Shown: positions 8,670 through 17,073 of the stretch, in pieces | Layout: every line of letters begins with the position of its first letter | Numbering within the stretch: the stretch's first letter is position 1 | Source of the DNA: Gammaproteobacteria bacterium | Lineage (GTDB): Bacteria > Pseudomonadota > Gammaproteobacteria > Xanthomonadales > Rhodanobacteraceae | Direction of reading: 5' to 3' | Length of the DNA: 64,000 nucleotides | Assembly (NCBI GenBank): GCA_004295005.1 | Contig: SHNG01000064.1 | Span: forward strand, 1-64,000 | Notes under the pieces: generated by a model | Databases searched by the model: none | What the model saw: the letters and a program-made list of their open reading frames with translations, nothing else | Told to the model about the DNA's origin: nothing | Translations under genes and position numbers: made by a program

Positions 8670-9326
8670 CTACAGGTTGCCACCGATGACTACGCGCACC
8701 TTGTACAGGGTCAAATCCGAACCGACACAGGTTCCGGAGCCCAGCACCAGGTTGATCGAATAGCCACAACGCTGTGGATCGAAGTAGTGCGCCGACGGAA
8801 TGTCGTCCACGAAGAAGTCGCCATCGCCCACGACGGCAGGTGAAGTGACTTCGGCCAGCACGAAGTTGTTGGGTGGGCCGGCTCCGTCCGACGGCTGGCA
8901 CGTTGCATACAAAATGGCATTGATGTCCTGGGTTGCCGAGGCATCACGACCCCACATGTCCAGAAAATAGAGGCGGCGATCAGTCGGCACATTGACCACG
9001 GCGGAGGCAATCCGCGAGGTGGCCCCACTCGGGCAGTAGAGGTATCCGTAGTTGGCCGAGTTGTAGTCGGACAGGCTGGAAATGGTGACGAAATCATCGC
9101 CAGTCATCGAATACGAGGCGTTCGTGGGCGTAATGCCCAGCGCTGCCCGATCCTGCGGTGACTCCTGGTTGGGGTCCCTGGGCAGACGCCAGACATTGTC
9201 GGCCGTGGGCGGAAATCCCATGGCGGCCAGTTCGGCCGGATCGTTGACTGGAATCCACCCGGGTTCGGCGGAAACGGTCAGACTGAGCAGCATTCCGGTG
9301 GCAAAGGCAACAAGTACAGGTTTCAT
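8670..9326 (-). CDS. Secreted protein of unknown function (cluster member 3)
   Basis: The product (218 aa) has a signal peptide of about 20 residues ending in TVSAEP and no catalytic motif I recognise. The second half has the same plan as the two genes upstream: a central DRRLYFLDMWGRD-like strand, a CQPSDG turn, an AEVTSP stretch, and a final GTCVGSDLTLYKVRVV block. Cysteines recur at matching places, suggesting a disulfide-stabilised beta fold. It ends without the GFE-type tail. The three genes are on one strand and probably arose by duplication. The function is unknown. Confidence 0.75.
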   Translation of the reverse strand: MKPVLVAFATGMLLSLTVSAEPGWIPVNDPAELAAMGFPPTADNVWRLPRDPNQESPQDRAALGITPTNASYSMTGDDFVTISSLSDYNSANYGYLYCPSGATSRIASAVVNVPTDRRLYFLDMWGRDASATQDINAILYATCQPSDGAGPPNNFVLAEVTSPAVVGDGDFFVDDIPSAHYFDPQRCGYSINLVLGSGTCVGSDLTLYKVRVVIGGNL

Positions 9327-9328
9327 GA

Positions 9329-9922
9329 TCAGGATCCCCAGGGTGCGAAACCATTCCGGAAAATGACATCCGGGTTGTTGGAAAGCACTCGAACGCGAAC
9401 CGAGCGCAGGTCAAACCCGGCGCAGGCACTGTTGTCTGGAGCAAATCGCGCCTCCAGGAAATAGGCACACGTGCTGCTGGTGGCCACGTGCTGGTCGAGA
9501 TACAGGTATTCGGAAAATTCTCCCGGGCTTCCGCTGCTGGCAGCCGTTGCCAGCACGGTACGCACCGGCGCACCGCCGGAAAGAAACGGCTGGCAGGACT
9601 GGACCATCTCGTAAGACAGGTCGTTGCTTGTCGCTTCGTCGAAACCCCAGACGCGTACGGAAAAAATCTCGTATCCATTCTTGATGTCGAAGGGATAGAC
9701 AACGGTCCTGCGTCCGGAGCTGGCACCGCTTTGGCAGTAGGCCCCGAAGTTTCCGTCCCGCCCCAGCGACAACAGGCTGTCAGTGGGGCGGCCGGAGCGA
9801 CCGTTGTAGCTGTCGTAATCGGTGCCGTAGAGAACGCCAGCCTCCGCCTGCGCTGCGCCCAGCGCGAGGACTGCGGCGAACAGCACGGCGTTCGGCTTGC
9901 ATTGAATGATCTGGAAAGTCAT
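9329..9922 (-). CDS. Secreted protein of unknown function (cluster member 2)
   Basis: The product (197 aa) has a signal peptide ending at about AQAEAG and then YGTDYDSYNGRSGRPTDSLL. The middle (SVRVWGFDEATSNDLSYEMV, CQPFL) and end (CAGFDLRSVRVRV) follow the same plan as its two neighbours. The C-terminus is DVIFRNGFAPWGS, close to the short IFxxGF tail seen on other exported proteins in this window. The ATG at 9922 is preceded by GGAGA at a spacing of 7. It starts 14 bp after the stop of the upstream member and ends 2 bp before the next start, which indicates an operon. The function is unknown. Confidence 0.75.
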   Translation of the reverse strand: MTFQIIQCKPNAVLFAAVLALGAAQAEAGVLYGTDYDSYNGRSGRPTDSLLSLGRDGNFGAYCQSGASSGRRTVVYPFDIKNGYEIFSVRVWGFDEATSNDLSYEMVQSCQPFLSGGAPVRTVLATAASSGSPGEFSEYLYLDQHVATSSTCAYFLEARFAPDNSACAGFDLRSVRVRVLSNNPDVIFRNGFAPWGS

Positions 9923-9936
9923 GGCTGAGTCTCCGG

Positions 9937-10575
9937 TCATGGCGTGTACTGGATGCGCACCTTGTCGAGGAAGATGCTTCCTCCGACACAGGTGCCCCCG
10001 GGTGAGGCCATGTTGACCCGCACCATGTAGCGACAGGAGTAGCGATCCACGATGATCGGTGTGGCGGACAGATTGAGTGTCACCAGGGTGTCGCCAGGGG
10101 TGGCATTGGTGGCTGATTGGGCAAGGATCGTACTGACCGGCGGATCCGCGTCTGCGGTTCCTTGGCAGACTGAAATCAGGAAGACCAGCATGTTTTCGCT
10201 GCTGGAATTGTCGTAGGCAAACAGGTCGACATATTTGATTGCTGCACCCGCGGGCAGGTCGAAGTTGGCCGAGGCAAAACGTTCGCTGCCACTGGTGCAG
10301 GCGATGCTCGGTGCCTGTCCGCCGAAGTTGAAATCGCCCGTGCGGCCCTGGAAGGCGGTGCCGATGCGGGTCAGCCACTCGTCGCCTGAGCCTCCATCCG
10401 GTGCCCGGGAATCCGGCCCGGCCGGCAAGGGCAGGTCGCGGATCATCAGGCTCATGGACGGATCCTCAAACCCTGCGGCCAGGCGTTCGTCCTGGGTTGC
10501 CGGTCGATCGGCAAGGGCCGCGGAAGTCGCCAGGCAGCCGACTGCCATGACGATGGCCTTCAATCGTGTGCTCAC
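9937..10575 (-). CDS. Secreted protein of unknown function (cluster member 1)
   Basis: The product (212 aa) starts at a GTG with AGGAG 7 nt upstream and has a signal peptide ending in SAALADR. The mature part has acidic and Pro/Gly-rich sequence, then the same beta-rich plan as the next two genes: KYVDLFAYDNSSSENML, a CQGTADADPP turn, and a final GTCVGGSIFLDKVRIQYTP that matches GTCVGSDLTLYKVRVV of the third member. It is the first gene of the three-gene set. No enzyme or binding motif can be named. Confidence 0.75.
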   Translation of the reverse strand: MSTRLKAIVMAVGCLATSAALADRPATQDERLAAGFEDPSMSLMIRDLPLPAGPDSRAPDGGSGDEWLTRIGTAFQGRTGDFNFGGQAPSIACTSGSERFASANFDLPAGAAIKYVDLFAYDNSSSENMLVFLISVCQGTADADPPVSTILAQSATNATPGDTLVTLNLSATPIIVDRYSCRYMVRVNMASPGGTCVGGSIFLDKVRIQYTP

Positions 10576-11110
10576 GTTCCCTCTCCTGTTGCGCAAGCCG
10601 GGATCACCCGGCCGTGGTGTGGTCTGGAAGCGCCGCCTCGTTTCGGGGTGGAGTCTTCCGTCACCTACACAATCGCAAGCGGGCGGCAATTCGTGCCAAT
10701 GTTTCGGGCGGGTGGCTTGGGCGCGGCATTTCGCGGCAACGAATGCAGCAATCAGCAAGGGAATGAGATAGGGAAGGTCTGAACAAGTATTGTTGCGGGC
10801 AAGCTCGCTCCCACAGGATCAAGCAATGGTGGGAGCGAGTTTGCTCGCGACGAATGAGTTCCGTACATGTTCAGAGTTTCCATAGGAGCCTGCGCGGCAA
10901 AGGCCATCCGGCGGTAACGCCACTGCCATCGTTTGATGGGATCAGTCGTCAGGCCTGCATAGGGCCCGCTATGCGCAACTTCCGATTGATCCACTGAATC
11001 GCGTCAGCGTCGTTTCGCTTCGAATTCACTCCACCGGGGGGAGACTCCTGGCCTGGCGGAAGCCATTGGCAACACAGGAAGGGTGGTGGGCGCGCAACCC
11101 CGCCACCAAT
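10576..11110. other. Gene-poor spacer with a REP-like element
   Basis: No convincing gene is found in this stretch between the secreted-protein cluster and the tRNA-Ala terminator. It holds the second REP-like palindrome (10775-10881). Any promoter for the secreted-protein cluster should lie just above 10575, but I see no confident -35/-10 pair. Confidence 0.5.
10775..10881. repeat. REP-like palindromic element, copy 2, loop inverted
   Basis: Second copy of the element at 6941-7048. The outer flanks (AGGTCTGAACAAGTATTG... and ...AATGAGTTCCGTACATGTTC) run in the same direction as in copy 1. The 14-nt loop between the GCAAGCTCGCTCCCAC arms is present as the reverse complement: AGGATCAAGCAATG here against CATTGCTTGATTTT in copy 1. 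Confidence 0.85.
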
Positions 11111-11134
11111 AAAAAACCCGCGCAACGCGGGTTT
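11109..11134 (-). terminator. Rho-independent terminator after tRNA-Ala
   Basis: On the minus strand an 8-bp stem AACCCGCG/CGCGGGTT with a TTG loop is followed by a run of six T. It lies 13 bp beyond the tRNA-Ala 3' end, so it terminates the tRNA transcript. Confidence 0.9.
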
Positions 11135-11146
11135 CCTGAAAGCGAA

Positions 11147-11222
11147 TGGTGGAGCGGAAGGGGATCGAACCCTCGACCTCTGCATTGCGAACGCAGCGCT
11201 CTCCCAGCTGAGCTACCGCCCC
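11147..11222 (-). tRNA. tRNA-Ala (anticodon CGC)
   Basis: The minus strand folds into a complete cloverleaf. The acceptor is GGGGCGG/CCGCTCC with a G-U pair, the anticodon stem is CTGCG/TGCAG around the loop TTCGCAA (anticodon CGC, reading GCG), and the T arm is GAGGGTTCGATCCCCTT. The 3' CCA is encoded. It lies downstream of rnd on the same strand. Confidence 0.97.
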
Positions 11223-11322
11223 ACGTTGACCGCGGCGCGGAGCAGGGCATTGATTCAACCCGATCCACGCGGAGGCGGATCATAGCGAATGGCGGGATGC
11301 GCGCCAAGCAAGTGCGCCAGGA

Positions 11323-12411
11323 TCACGCATCCGGCAGTTTCGCCATGAGATTGTCGTACAGAAGGGGTTTGCGCCAGCCTTCCAGCGCAGACGGCCATTT
11401 ACGCGTCGTGTAAAGCGATTCCAGGTGACGGCGCGAGCACAGCAGGCCGTCCGGGATGTCGAGCTTCACGGCGCACCCGACCACGATTTCCTTCATGGTT
11501 CGAATGGTGCGGCGTTCCTCGGCATCGGCGGCGGCTGGGATCGGTTCAAAGTCGAGGTCGGAATCGTTCAAGGGTCGCTTGAGTTCGTCCAGCAGTTCGG
11601 CGCGTTGCGCGCTGCGCAAGGCGCGCAAGCCGCGGCAACGTTCCATCAGTTCGTTGGCATCGACTGGCGGTTCGGCGCTGAGCGAGAGGATGCGCGGATC
11701 ATCCAGGATCCAGGGGCGCGGTTTGTCGATGCGCCTGGCCATGGTTTCGCGCCAGATCAGTATGCGGCGCAGCAGGGCTTGTTGCTCACGTGTCCAGTCG
11801 GCGGCACCGCGCCAGGCCGTCTGCGGTTGCGGATCAGGTTCGCGCTGGCGCGCGCGTTCAAGCATGCGCGCGCAGTCTTCGGCATGCCAGGCGCTGTAGC
11901 CGCGCTGGTCGAGTCGTGCCGACAACTCGGCATGCAGCACAGGCAAGTGCACGACATCCTGGCTGGCATAGTCGAGTTGGGATTCACTCAATGGCCTGCG
12001 CAACCAGTCGGAACGGGTTTCGCCCTTGGGCAATTCCACTCCGCAAAGTTCCAGCACCAGTTTCTGATAACCCATGCCGGCACCGAGGCCGCAGAAAGCG
12101 GTAGCGATCTGCGTGTCGAACAGGGTTCCCAAGCCAGCGGGCAGGATGGGCGCCAAGGCATCGAGATCCTCGCTGGCGCTGTGCATGATGGACACCGTGT
12201 CCACCGAACCCAGACATCTGGCCAGGCTGGACAGCTCGATGTCGGCAAGCGGATCAATCAGGGCCACCCTGCCGGCCATTTCAATCTGGATGAGGGCCAG
12301 CTTCGGCGCAAAACTGTCGGTGCGCATGAACTCGGTGTCCAGCCCGATGCGTGCACCCGGCGCCAGATCGAAATCGAGCAAGGAGTGTGTGTGGTTGATC
12401 CAGACAGCCAA
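11323..12411 (-). CDS. rnd: Ribonuclease D
   Basis: The product (362 aa) is RNase D, a 3'-5' exonuclease that trims tRNA precursors. The DEDDy catalytic set is visible: LDTEF near residue 26, HSASEDLDAL near 78, and YASQDVVHL near 150. An HRDC-type helical region follows in the C-terminal half. The length is close to that of the E. coli enzyme (375 aa). No ATG fits; the start used is TTG, which gives the family N-terminus (HTHSLLDF...), and the ribosome binding site is weak. It lies just upstream of a tRNA-Ala on the same strand. Confidence 0.9.
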   Translation of the reverse strand: MAVWINHTHSLLDFDLAPGARIGLDTEFMRTDSFAPKLALIQIEMAGRVALIDPLADIELSSLARCLGSVDTVSIMHSASEDLDALAPILPAGLGTLFDTQIATAFCGLGAGMGYQKLVLELCGVELPKGETRSDWLRRPLSESQLDYASQDVVHLPVLHAELSARLDQRGYSAWHAEDCARMLERARQREPDPQPQTAWRGAADWTREQQALLRRILIWRETMARRIDKPRPWILDDPRILSLSAEPPVDANELMERCRGLRALRSAQRAELLDELKRPLNDSDLDFEPIPAAADAEERRTIRTMKEIVVGCAVKLDIPDGLLCSRRHLESLYTTRKWPSALEGWRKPLLYDNLMAKLPDA

Positions 12412-12529
12412 ATTGCGGGTTCCAGTTGGATTATCGAGGGATGAACGAGCGACCGCACCCGGCTTGCGGATGCCGCGCGCGATAGCCTAAGGTGACTGTT
12501 CGCTTCTGTCAGCCGTTCTTTTTGCCGCC

Positions 12530-14440
12530 ATGCCGGGTACCGAGCAGGTCAACAAGCAGCGCAACATCGGCGGCACGCTCGGCATCGTGCTGTTGCTGCT
12601 TGCCCTGGCATACCGGTTTTTCCCGGGTATCCTGCATGTGGAGCGCCAGCAACAGGTGCAGACTGATACCCGATCACCAGCCAGCGCCAGTCCCTGGCGA
12701 TTGGATGGCTCAAAGGCCATTGCGGACACGAGTGATGCCGGATCCGCAAAGGGAACCACCTTTGAGGAAGCCATTGCCATGGGCCCACCGGCACCGGTGA
12801 CCAAGGAGGTGGCCGATCTGCTCAAGTCGGCGCGAGCGCTGGAACTGGATGGCAGCCTGTTCGAGCCGCCGCGCAACAATGCCGTGGGCATATACCGGCA
12901 AGTGCTGCAAACCGACCCCGGCAATCGCACGGCAGAAGAAGCGCTCAGGCGTATTGGCGGCGCTGTGCGCGACTGGTCGTTTGCCGCGCTTGAGCGCGGC
13001 GACGAGGCGGAAGCGGAGCGTTATGCAGAGCAGTTCGCGGGCTTGCCGCATTCGGAAACCGAACTTGCCCAGTTGCGTGAGCGCTTGAAGACCTTGCGCA
13101 AGGTGATGCCCATGCTGTCCGCTGCGGCGGAATTGCTCAAGCGCGGTCGCATGCTTGGCGAGGGCGACAACAATGCGCTGGCGATGTATCGCAAGGTGTT
13201 GGCCATTGATCCCGGCAACCACCTGGCCGATGAGGGTCTGGCTCGCATCGAGCAGGATTTTCTGGAGCGCGCGCTGGGCATGGCGGCGCAGAATGACATG
13301 GCCAACGCCGACGCGCTGCTTGCTGAAGCGTCATCGATTCGCCCGGGATCACAGGCTCTGCTCGATACGCGCTCGCGCATCGAGGCGCTGCGTCGCCAGC
13401 GTGCGGAAACGATCCTGGCCCAGGCGCGCTCCGCGCTCGATGCCGGCAACGCGGACTTGGCCGAACGCCTGGCTGGCGAGGCCCAGGCCATCAGTCCCGA
13501 TCTGGCCGCGCTCGACCAGTTCAACGAGCTGCTTCGCAACGCGCGGCTGTACGCAAACTTCAAGCCGGGTCAAGTGTTCAGTGATCGTTTCCTGGACACG
13601 CGCGGCAGTGCACCGGCGGTGGTGGTGATTCCAACCGGATCCTTTGTCATGGGTTCGCCCGCAGACGAGGAGGGCCATCGCGACAGCGAGGAACCCCAAC
13701 GCCAGGTGAAGATCCAGATCGGATTTGCCATGGGCCAGTCCGAAGTGACCGTTGAGCAGTTCCGCGAGTTCGTGCGATCGGTCGGCTATCGCAGCGAAGC
13801 CGAACGTAGTGGCACAGGCAGCGTGTATGACGAGCGCAGCGGCCGCATGATCGACAAGCGCGGTGCCGGATGGCGGCAGAACTACGAGGGCGAACGCGCA
13901 AGCGACAATCTGCCGGTTCTCAATGTCTCCTGGAATGATGCGAGCGCCTATGTTTCCTGGCTGTCGCAGCGCACCGGCAAGCGTTACCGCCTGCCGAGCG
14001 AGGCCGAGTTCGAGTATGTACTGCGAGCCGGCAACCAGACCCGGTTTTGGTGGGGCGACGGTGATCCACCGCGTGTGTTGGCCAATCTGACCGGCGATGG
14101 TGATCGTTCACGCAGCAAGCGCAGTTGGGGCAATGCGTTCAAGGACTATGACGATGGTCACTGGGGTCCAGCACAGGTCAAGAGCTTCCCCGCCAACCCG
14201 ATGGGTGTGTTCGATATCGATGGCAACCTGTCGGAATGGACCGACGACTGCTGGCACGACAACTATGTGCGCGCGCCGCGTGACAGCCAGGCCTGGATCA
14301 ACCCGGGTTGCGAGCGTCGTGTTGTTCGCGGAGGTTCATGGGGCAGCGCGCCCGAGCAGGATCGTTCTGCGTATCGCCTGTCAATTACTGCCGATACACG
14401 CAGCGCGCGCCTGGGTTTTCGCGTGGTGCGTGAGCTGTAA
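12530..14440 (+). CDS. Membrane protein with TPR-like region and FGE-fold (SUMF1) domain
   Basis: The product (636 aa) has a short cytoplasmic start, one membrane segment at about residues 14-34 (GTLGIVLLLLALAYRFFPG), a helical region with repeated IYRQVLQTDPGN / MYRKVLAIDPGN motifs (TPR-like, about 100-330), and a C-terminal formylglycine-generating-enzyme fold (about 360-636). That domain shows SFVMGSP, MGQSEVTVEQFREFV, YRLPSEAEFEYVLRAG, GNLSEWTDDCW and VVRGGSWGS...GFRVVREL. The two catalytic cysteines expected just after RGGS in true FGEs are absent (GSWGSAPEQDRSAYR), so sulfatase activation is unlikely. The same domain is fused to a kinase at 37950, so a structural or signalling role is a reasonable inference. 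It is divergent from rnd. Confidence 0.85.
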   Translation: MPGTEQVNKQRNIGGTLGIVLLLLALAYRFFPGILHVERQQQVQTDTRSPASASPWRLDGSKAIADTSDAGSAKGTTFEEAIAMGPPAPVTKEVADLLKSARALELDGSLFEPPRNNAVGIYRQVLQTDPGNRTAEEALRRIGGAVRDWSFAALERGDEAEAERYAEQFAGLPHSETELAQLRERLKTLRKVMPMLSAAAELLKRGRMLGEGDNNALAMYRKVLAIDPGNHLADEGLARIEQDFLERALGMAAQNDMANADALLAEASSIRPGSQALLDTRSRIEALRRQRAETILAQARSALDAGNADLAERLAGEAQAISPDLAALDQFNELLRNARLYANFKPGQVFSDRFLDTRGSAPAVVVIPTGSFVMGSPADEEGHRDSEEPQRQVKIQIGFAMGQSEVTVEQFREFVRSVGYRSEAERSGTGSVYDERSGRMIDKRGAGWRQNYEGERASDNLPVLNVSWNDASAYVSWLSQRTGKRYRLPSEAEFEYVLRAGNQTRFWWGDGDPPRVLANLTGDGDRSRSKRSWGNAFKDYDDGHWGPAQVKSFPANPMGVFDIDGNLSEWTDDCWHDNYVRAPRDSQAWINPGCERRVVRGGSWGSAPEQDRSAYRLSITADTRSARLGFRVVREL

Positions 14441-14520
14441 TCGATCGTGAAAAATTTCGCGGGCTCGACGTCAATTGAATTGTGTTGCCGTAAGCTGGCG
14501 GCCTGAAGCGGGAGACAATC

Positions 14521-15426
14521 ATGGGACCGTTTGGAAACAGATCCGGTGGCATGGGCCAGCAGGGGCAGCGGCGCGGCTTGAAGCTGTGGCCGATCCTGTT
14601 GTTTGGCCTGTATTTCGGCTGGTATTACTTCAGCCATCGCAGCGAGGCATCGTTCACCGGGCGCCAGCAGATGCTGGACTCGACGGCCCAGGAAGAAGCC
14701 GCGCTGGGGCTCCAGTCGTATCAGGAAATCCTGCAAGCCTCGCAGGTGGTCCGTTCCGGACCCCTGCCGCAGCAGGTACAGGGCATTGCCCAGCGCCTGG
14801 TCGAAGCAGCGCCCAAGGTCGAGAAATATCTTGCCGAACAGGCCGGCGTGCCCGCTTCCACCGACTGGAGCGCGTACGAGTGGCAGGTGAGCGTGATCGA
14901 ATCCGACCAGGTGAATGCCTTTTGCCTTCCGGGCGGAAAGATCGCCGTGTACACCGGCATTGTTCCGGTGGCAGCCAATACCGATGGCTTGGCCGTGGTC
15001 ATGGGACACGAGATAGCCCATGCCCTGATGCGGCATGGCGGCGAACGCATGGCACAGCAGAAGCTGGTACAGATCGGATCGATAGCGGCCAGCATGTCTA
15101 CCGGCGAGATGGATCCCGGCCAGCGCCAGATGGTCATGGCGGCGATCGGCGCGGGCGCGCAATACGGATTGCTGCTGCCGTTCTCACGCAGCCATGAGTC
15201 CGAGGCCGACAAGGTCGGGCTGATGCTCACGGCGGCCGCCTGTTTCAATCCGCGGGAAGCGCCCAAGCTGTGGGAGCGCATGGCCAGCCTCGGCAAGCAG
15301 AAGCCACCGGAGTTCATGTCCACCCACCCGGCGGAATCCACCCGCATCGAGCAACTGAACAGTTGGATGGGCGAAGCGGAGCAGGTGCGCCAGCACTTTT
15401 GCGGCGCATCCTCGTCGATGCAATGA
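14521..15426 (+). CDS. M48 family metalloprotease, membrane-anchored
   Basis: The product (301 aa) is a zinc metalloprotease of the M48 family. A membrane anchor is at about residues 21-37 (LKLWPILLFGLYFGWYYF). The active site is MGHEIAHALMRH (His163, Glu164, His167), and the third ligand lies in SRSHESEADKVG. The C-terminal FMSTHPAESTRIEQL matches the BepA/LoiP-type proteases. GGGAGAC lies just upstream of the ATG. It follows the TPR/FGE-fold gene by 80 bp on the same strand. The role is presumably envelope protein quality control. Confidence 0.9.
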   Translation: MGPFGNRSGGMGQQGQRRGLKLWPILLFGLYFGWYYFSHRSEASFTGRQQMLDSTAQEEAALGLQSYQEILQASQVVRSGPLPQQVQGIAQRLVEAAPKVEKYLAEQAGVPASTDWSAYEWQVSVIESDQVNAFCLPGGKIAVYTGIVPVAANTDGLAVVMGHEIAHALMRHGGERMAQQKLVQIGSIAASMSTGEMDPGQRQMVMAAIGAGAQYGLLLPFSRSHESEADKVGLMLTAAACFNPREAPKLWERMASLGKQKPPEFMSTHPAESTRIEQLNSWMGEAEQVRQHFCGASSSMQ

Positions 15427-15472
15427 AGGGCTGAATGCGACGGCGACGCAGGGTGCGCGCCGCGCCTGCGGG

Positions 15473-15739
15473 TCAGGATGAGTCGGTGCGGATTCGCTTC
15501 ACCCGGCTTCGGTAGTCGTGCACGTTGTCGCCCCTGATGCGGGTTTCGCGCGTGCCCTTGATCTCGTCGACCTTGCGGTCGTCCTCGGCGCCGGTCACCA
15601 GCTGGGCCTGGACATCGGTTTCACGTTCAAACGCATGCGTCTTGTCGGTATTGCGATAGTAGCGATACAGCATCCAGTACAGTCCGGTGGCACCCGCCGG
15701 ACCAAGCGCAAGCAACCAGAGCCCGCCGTCATCACTCAT
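15473..15739 (-). CDS. Small membrane protein of the SPFH/zinc-ribbon operon
   Basis: The product (88 aa) has one membrane segment at about residues 7-25 (LWLLALGPAGATGLYWMLY) followed by a charged, soluble tail rich in Asp, Lys and Arg. I do not recognise a family. Its ATG overlaps the stop of the zinc-ribbon gene (ATGA), and GGGAG lies 6 nt upstream of the start, so it is translated as the last member of that operon. A partner role for the two larger proteins is inference. Confidence 0.7.
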   Translation of the reverse strand: MSDDGGLWLLALGPAGATGLYWMLYRYYRNTDKTHAFERETDVQAQLVTGAEDDRKVDEIKGTRETRIRGDNVHDYRSRVKRIRTDSS

Positions 15740-17052
15740 GAAGTGCTCCCGATGATCCAGATCGCAATGGCTTCGAGAAACGTGCCAACCGTGATGGCTG
15801 CTGTCAGCAGCTTCCACTGTTGCACCGGAATGCTGCCCATGGTTTCGCCGGTGCGACCGTTTACCGCGATGTAATGCAACATGCCGCCGTTTCTGCCGGG
15901 CTGGTGATAGGAATACAGCCAGACCGGCAGGTACATCGACACCCAGCGCGTGCCGTGCACATCCAGGCTTTCCTGTTCCCAGCGCACGCCACGGTCAAAG
16001 CGGGACACGGATGACTCCACCTGGCAGCGGGCAATCGAGAGCAATTGATCTTCCAGTTCCGGGCGCAACTCCTCCACATTCTGGTCGCGCTTTTCCGAAT
16101 TGAAACCGGACAGGTAGGACGCGTTCCATTTCACCGCGTTCTTGGTGTCGAATGGCAGGATGGTGTTGATGATGTTGTTGGTATTGGTGCGCGTATCGAG
16201 GTTGCCGCGAGCGGCGGATGATTCCAGCGGCAGGTCGTCCACGGTGAAGTCCACGTGGCGCTGCACCTGGTAGATATCGGCGTCGTAGTAGGTCTTCTTG
16301 TCGTTGCCGCTGCCGCGCGTATATTCGCGGGTCTTGATCTCGCCGCGTCCGGCGACGTCCGCGCTGGCCCTGCCATCGACGATCATGTACGGCAGGTACA
16401 CGCCACTCACGTTCTCCGGCGTGAACTGCTCCTTGAATTCCTTGAGCGCAAACAGGCGCCGCTTGTCCACGAATTGGCGGATGCGGGCGACCGCGTCATC
16501 CTTCTTGATGTGGAAGGGCAGCACCGCATCCGGTACCGCGCCGTTGGCAATCTGTTCGTTGACGCCGAGCACATGGCGGCACCAATGGCAGCGTGCGGTC
16601 ATGGCGTTTTCGGTATTGACGGTCACCTCGGCGCCACAGCCGCTGCACTTGAAGGACATCAGGCTGGCGACATCGGCTGCAATGTCACGCGCGCCGGAGG
16701 CGATGACGGTGCCCGTGAGTTGATCCAGGCCTTCGCCGAGACCGAACTCTTCCTCGACGCGCTGGCCATGCCATTCGTGGCGACAGAAACGACAGATCAG
16801 CAGGTCGGTGCCGGGACGCTGGCGGATGTCGGTGGCGCCACATTTCGGACAATGGTTGAGGCCGTCCTTCAACTCATCCGACGCGGTATCGATGGCGACC
16901 GGATCGGGTGCCAGCAACTCGTCGCGGATCGGTTCGGGCAGCGTCGCCGGGTCAATCGGAAAACTTCCCGGTACGGGCGGTACATCCCGCGACGAGCCCG
17001 GACCCGTGGGTGCCGCCGGCGGAACCGGCGGCAGCTTGCTGTTGTTGGACAT
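15736..17052 (-). CDS. TFIIB-type zinc-ribbon membrane protein
   Basis: The product (438 aa) starts with a Pro-rich segment and then has two zinc-ribbon-like knuckle pairs: CPKCGATD...CRFCRHEW (about residues 68-94) and CSGCGAEV...CHWCRHVLG (about 136-162). A long soluble region follows, with LPFHIKKDDAVARIRQFV, VYLPYMIVDGRASADVAGRG and WVSMYLPVWLYSYH. A C-terminal membrane segment (about 412-433) closes the protein. It resembles bacterial proteins annotated as TFIIB-type zinc-ribbon proteins found next to SPFH genes. Nothing suggests a transcription role. It lies 21 bp downstream of the SPFH gene and overlaps the small membrane gene. Confidence 0.8.
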   Translation of the reverse strand: MSNNSKLPPVPPAAPTGPGSSRDVPPVPGSFPIDPATLPEPIRDELLAPDPVAIDTASDELKDGLNHCPKCGATDIRQRPGTDLLICRFCRHEWHGQRVEEEFGLGEGLDQLTGTVIASGARDIAADVASLMSFKCSGCGAEVTVNTENAMTARCHWCRHVLGVNEQIANGAVPDAVLPFHIKKDDAVARIRQFVDKRRLFALKEFKEQFTPENVSGVYLPYMIVDGRASADVAGRGEIKTREYTRGSGNDKKTYYDADIYQVQRHVDFTVDDLPLESSAARGNLDTRTNTNNIINTILPFDTKNAVKWNASYLSGFNSEKRDQNVEELRPELEDQLLSIARCQVESSVSRFDRGVRWEQESLDVHGTRWVSMYLPVWLYSYHQPGRNGGMLHYIAVNGRTGETMGSIPVQQWKLLTAAITVGTFLEAIAIWIIGSTS

Positions 17053-17073
17053 GGGTGTTGTACCAGTCGCTGA

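Noticed and set aside
12530..14440. Diversity-generating retroelement target (FGE/C-lectin fold proteins can be such targets)
   Set aside because: No reverse transcriptase, template repeat or adenine-biased variable region is found in the window.
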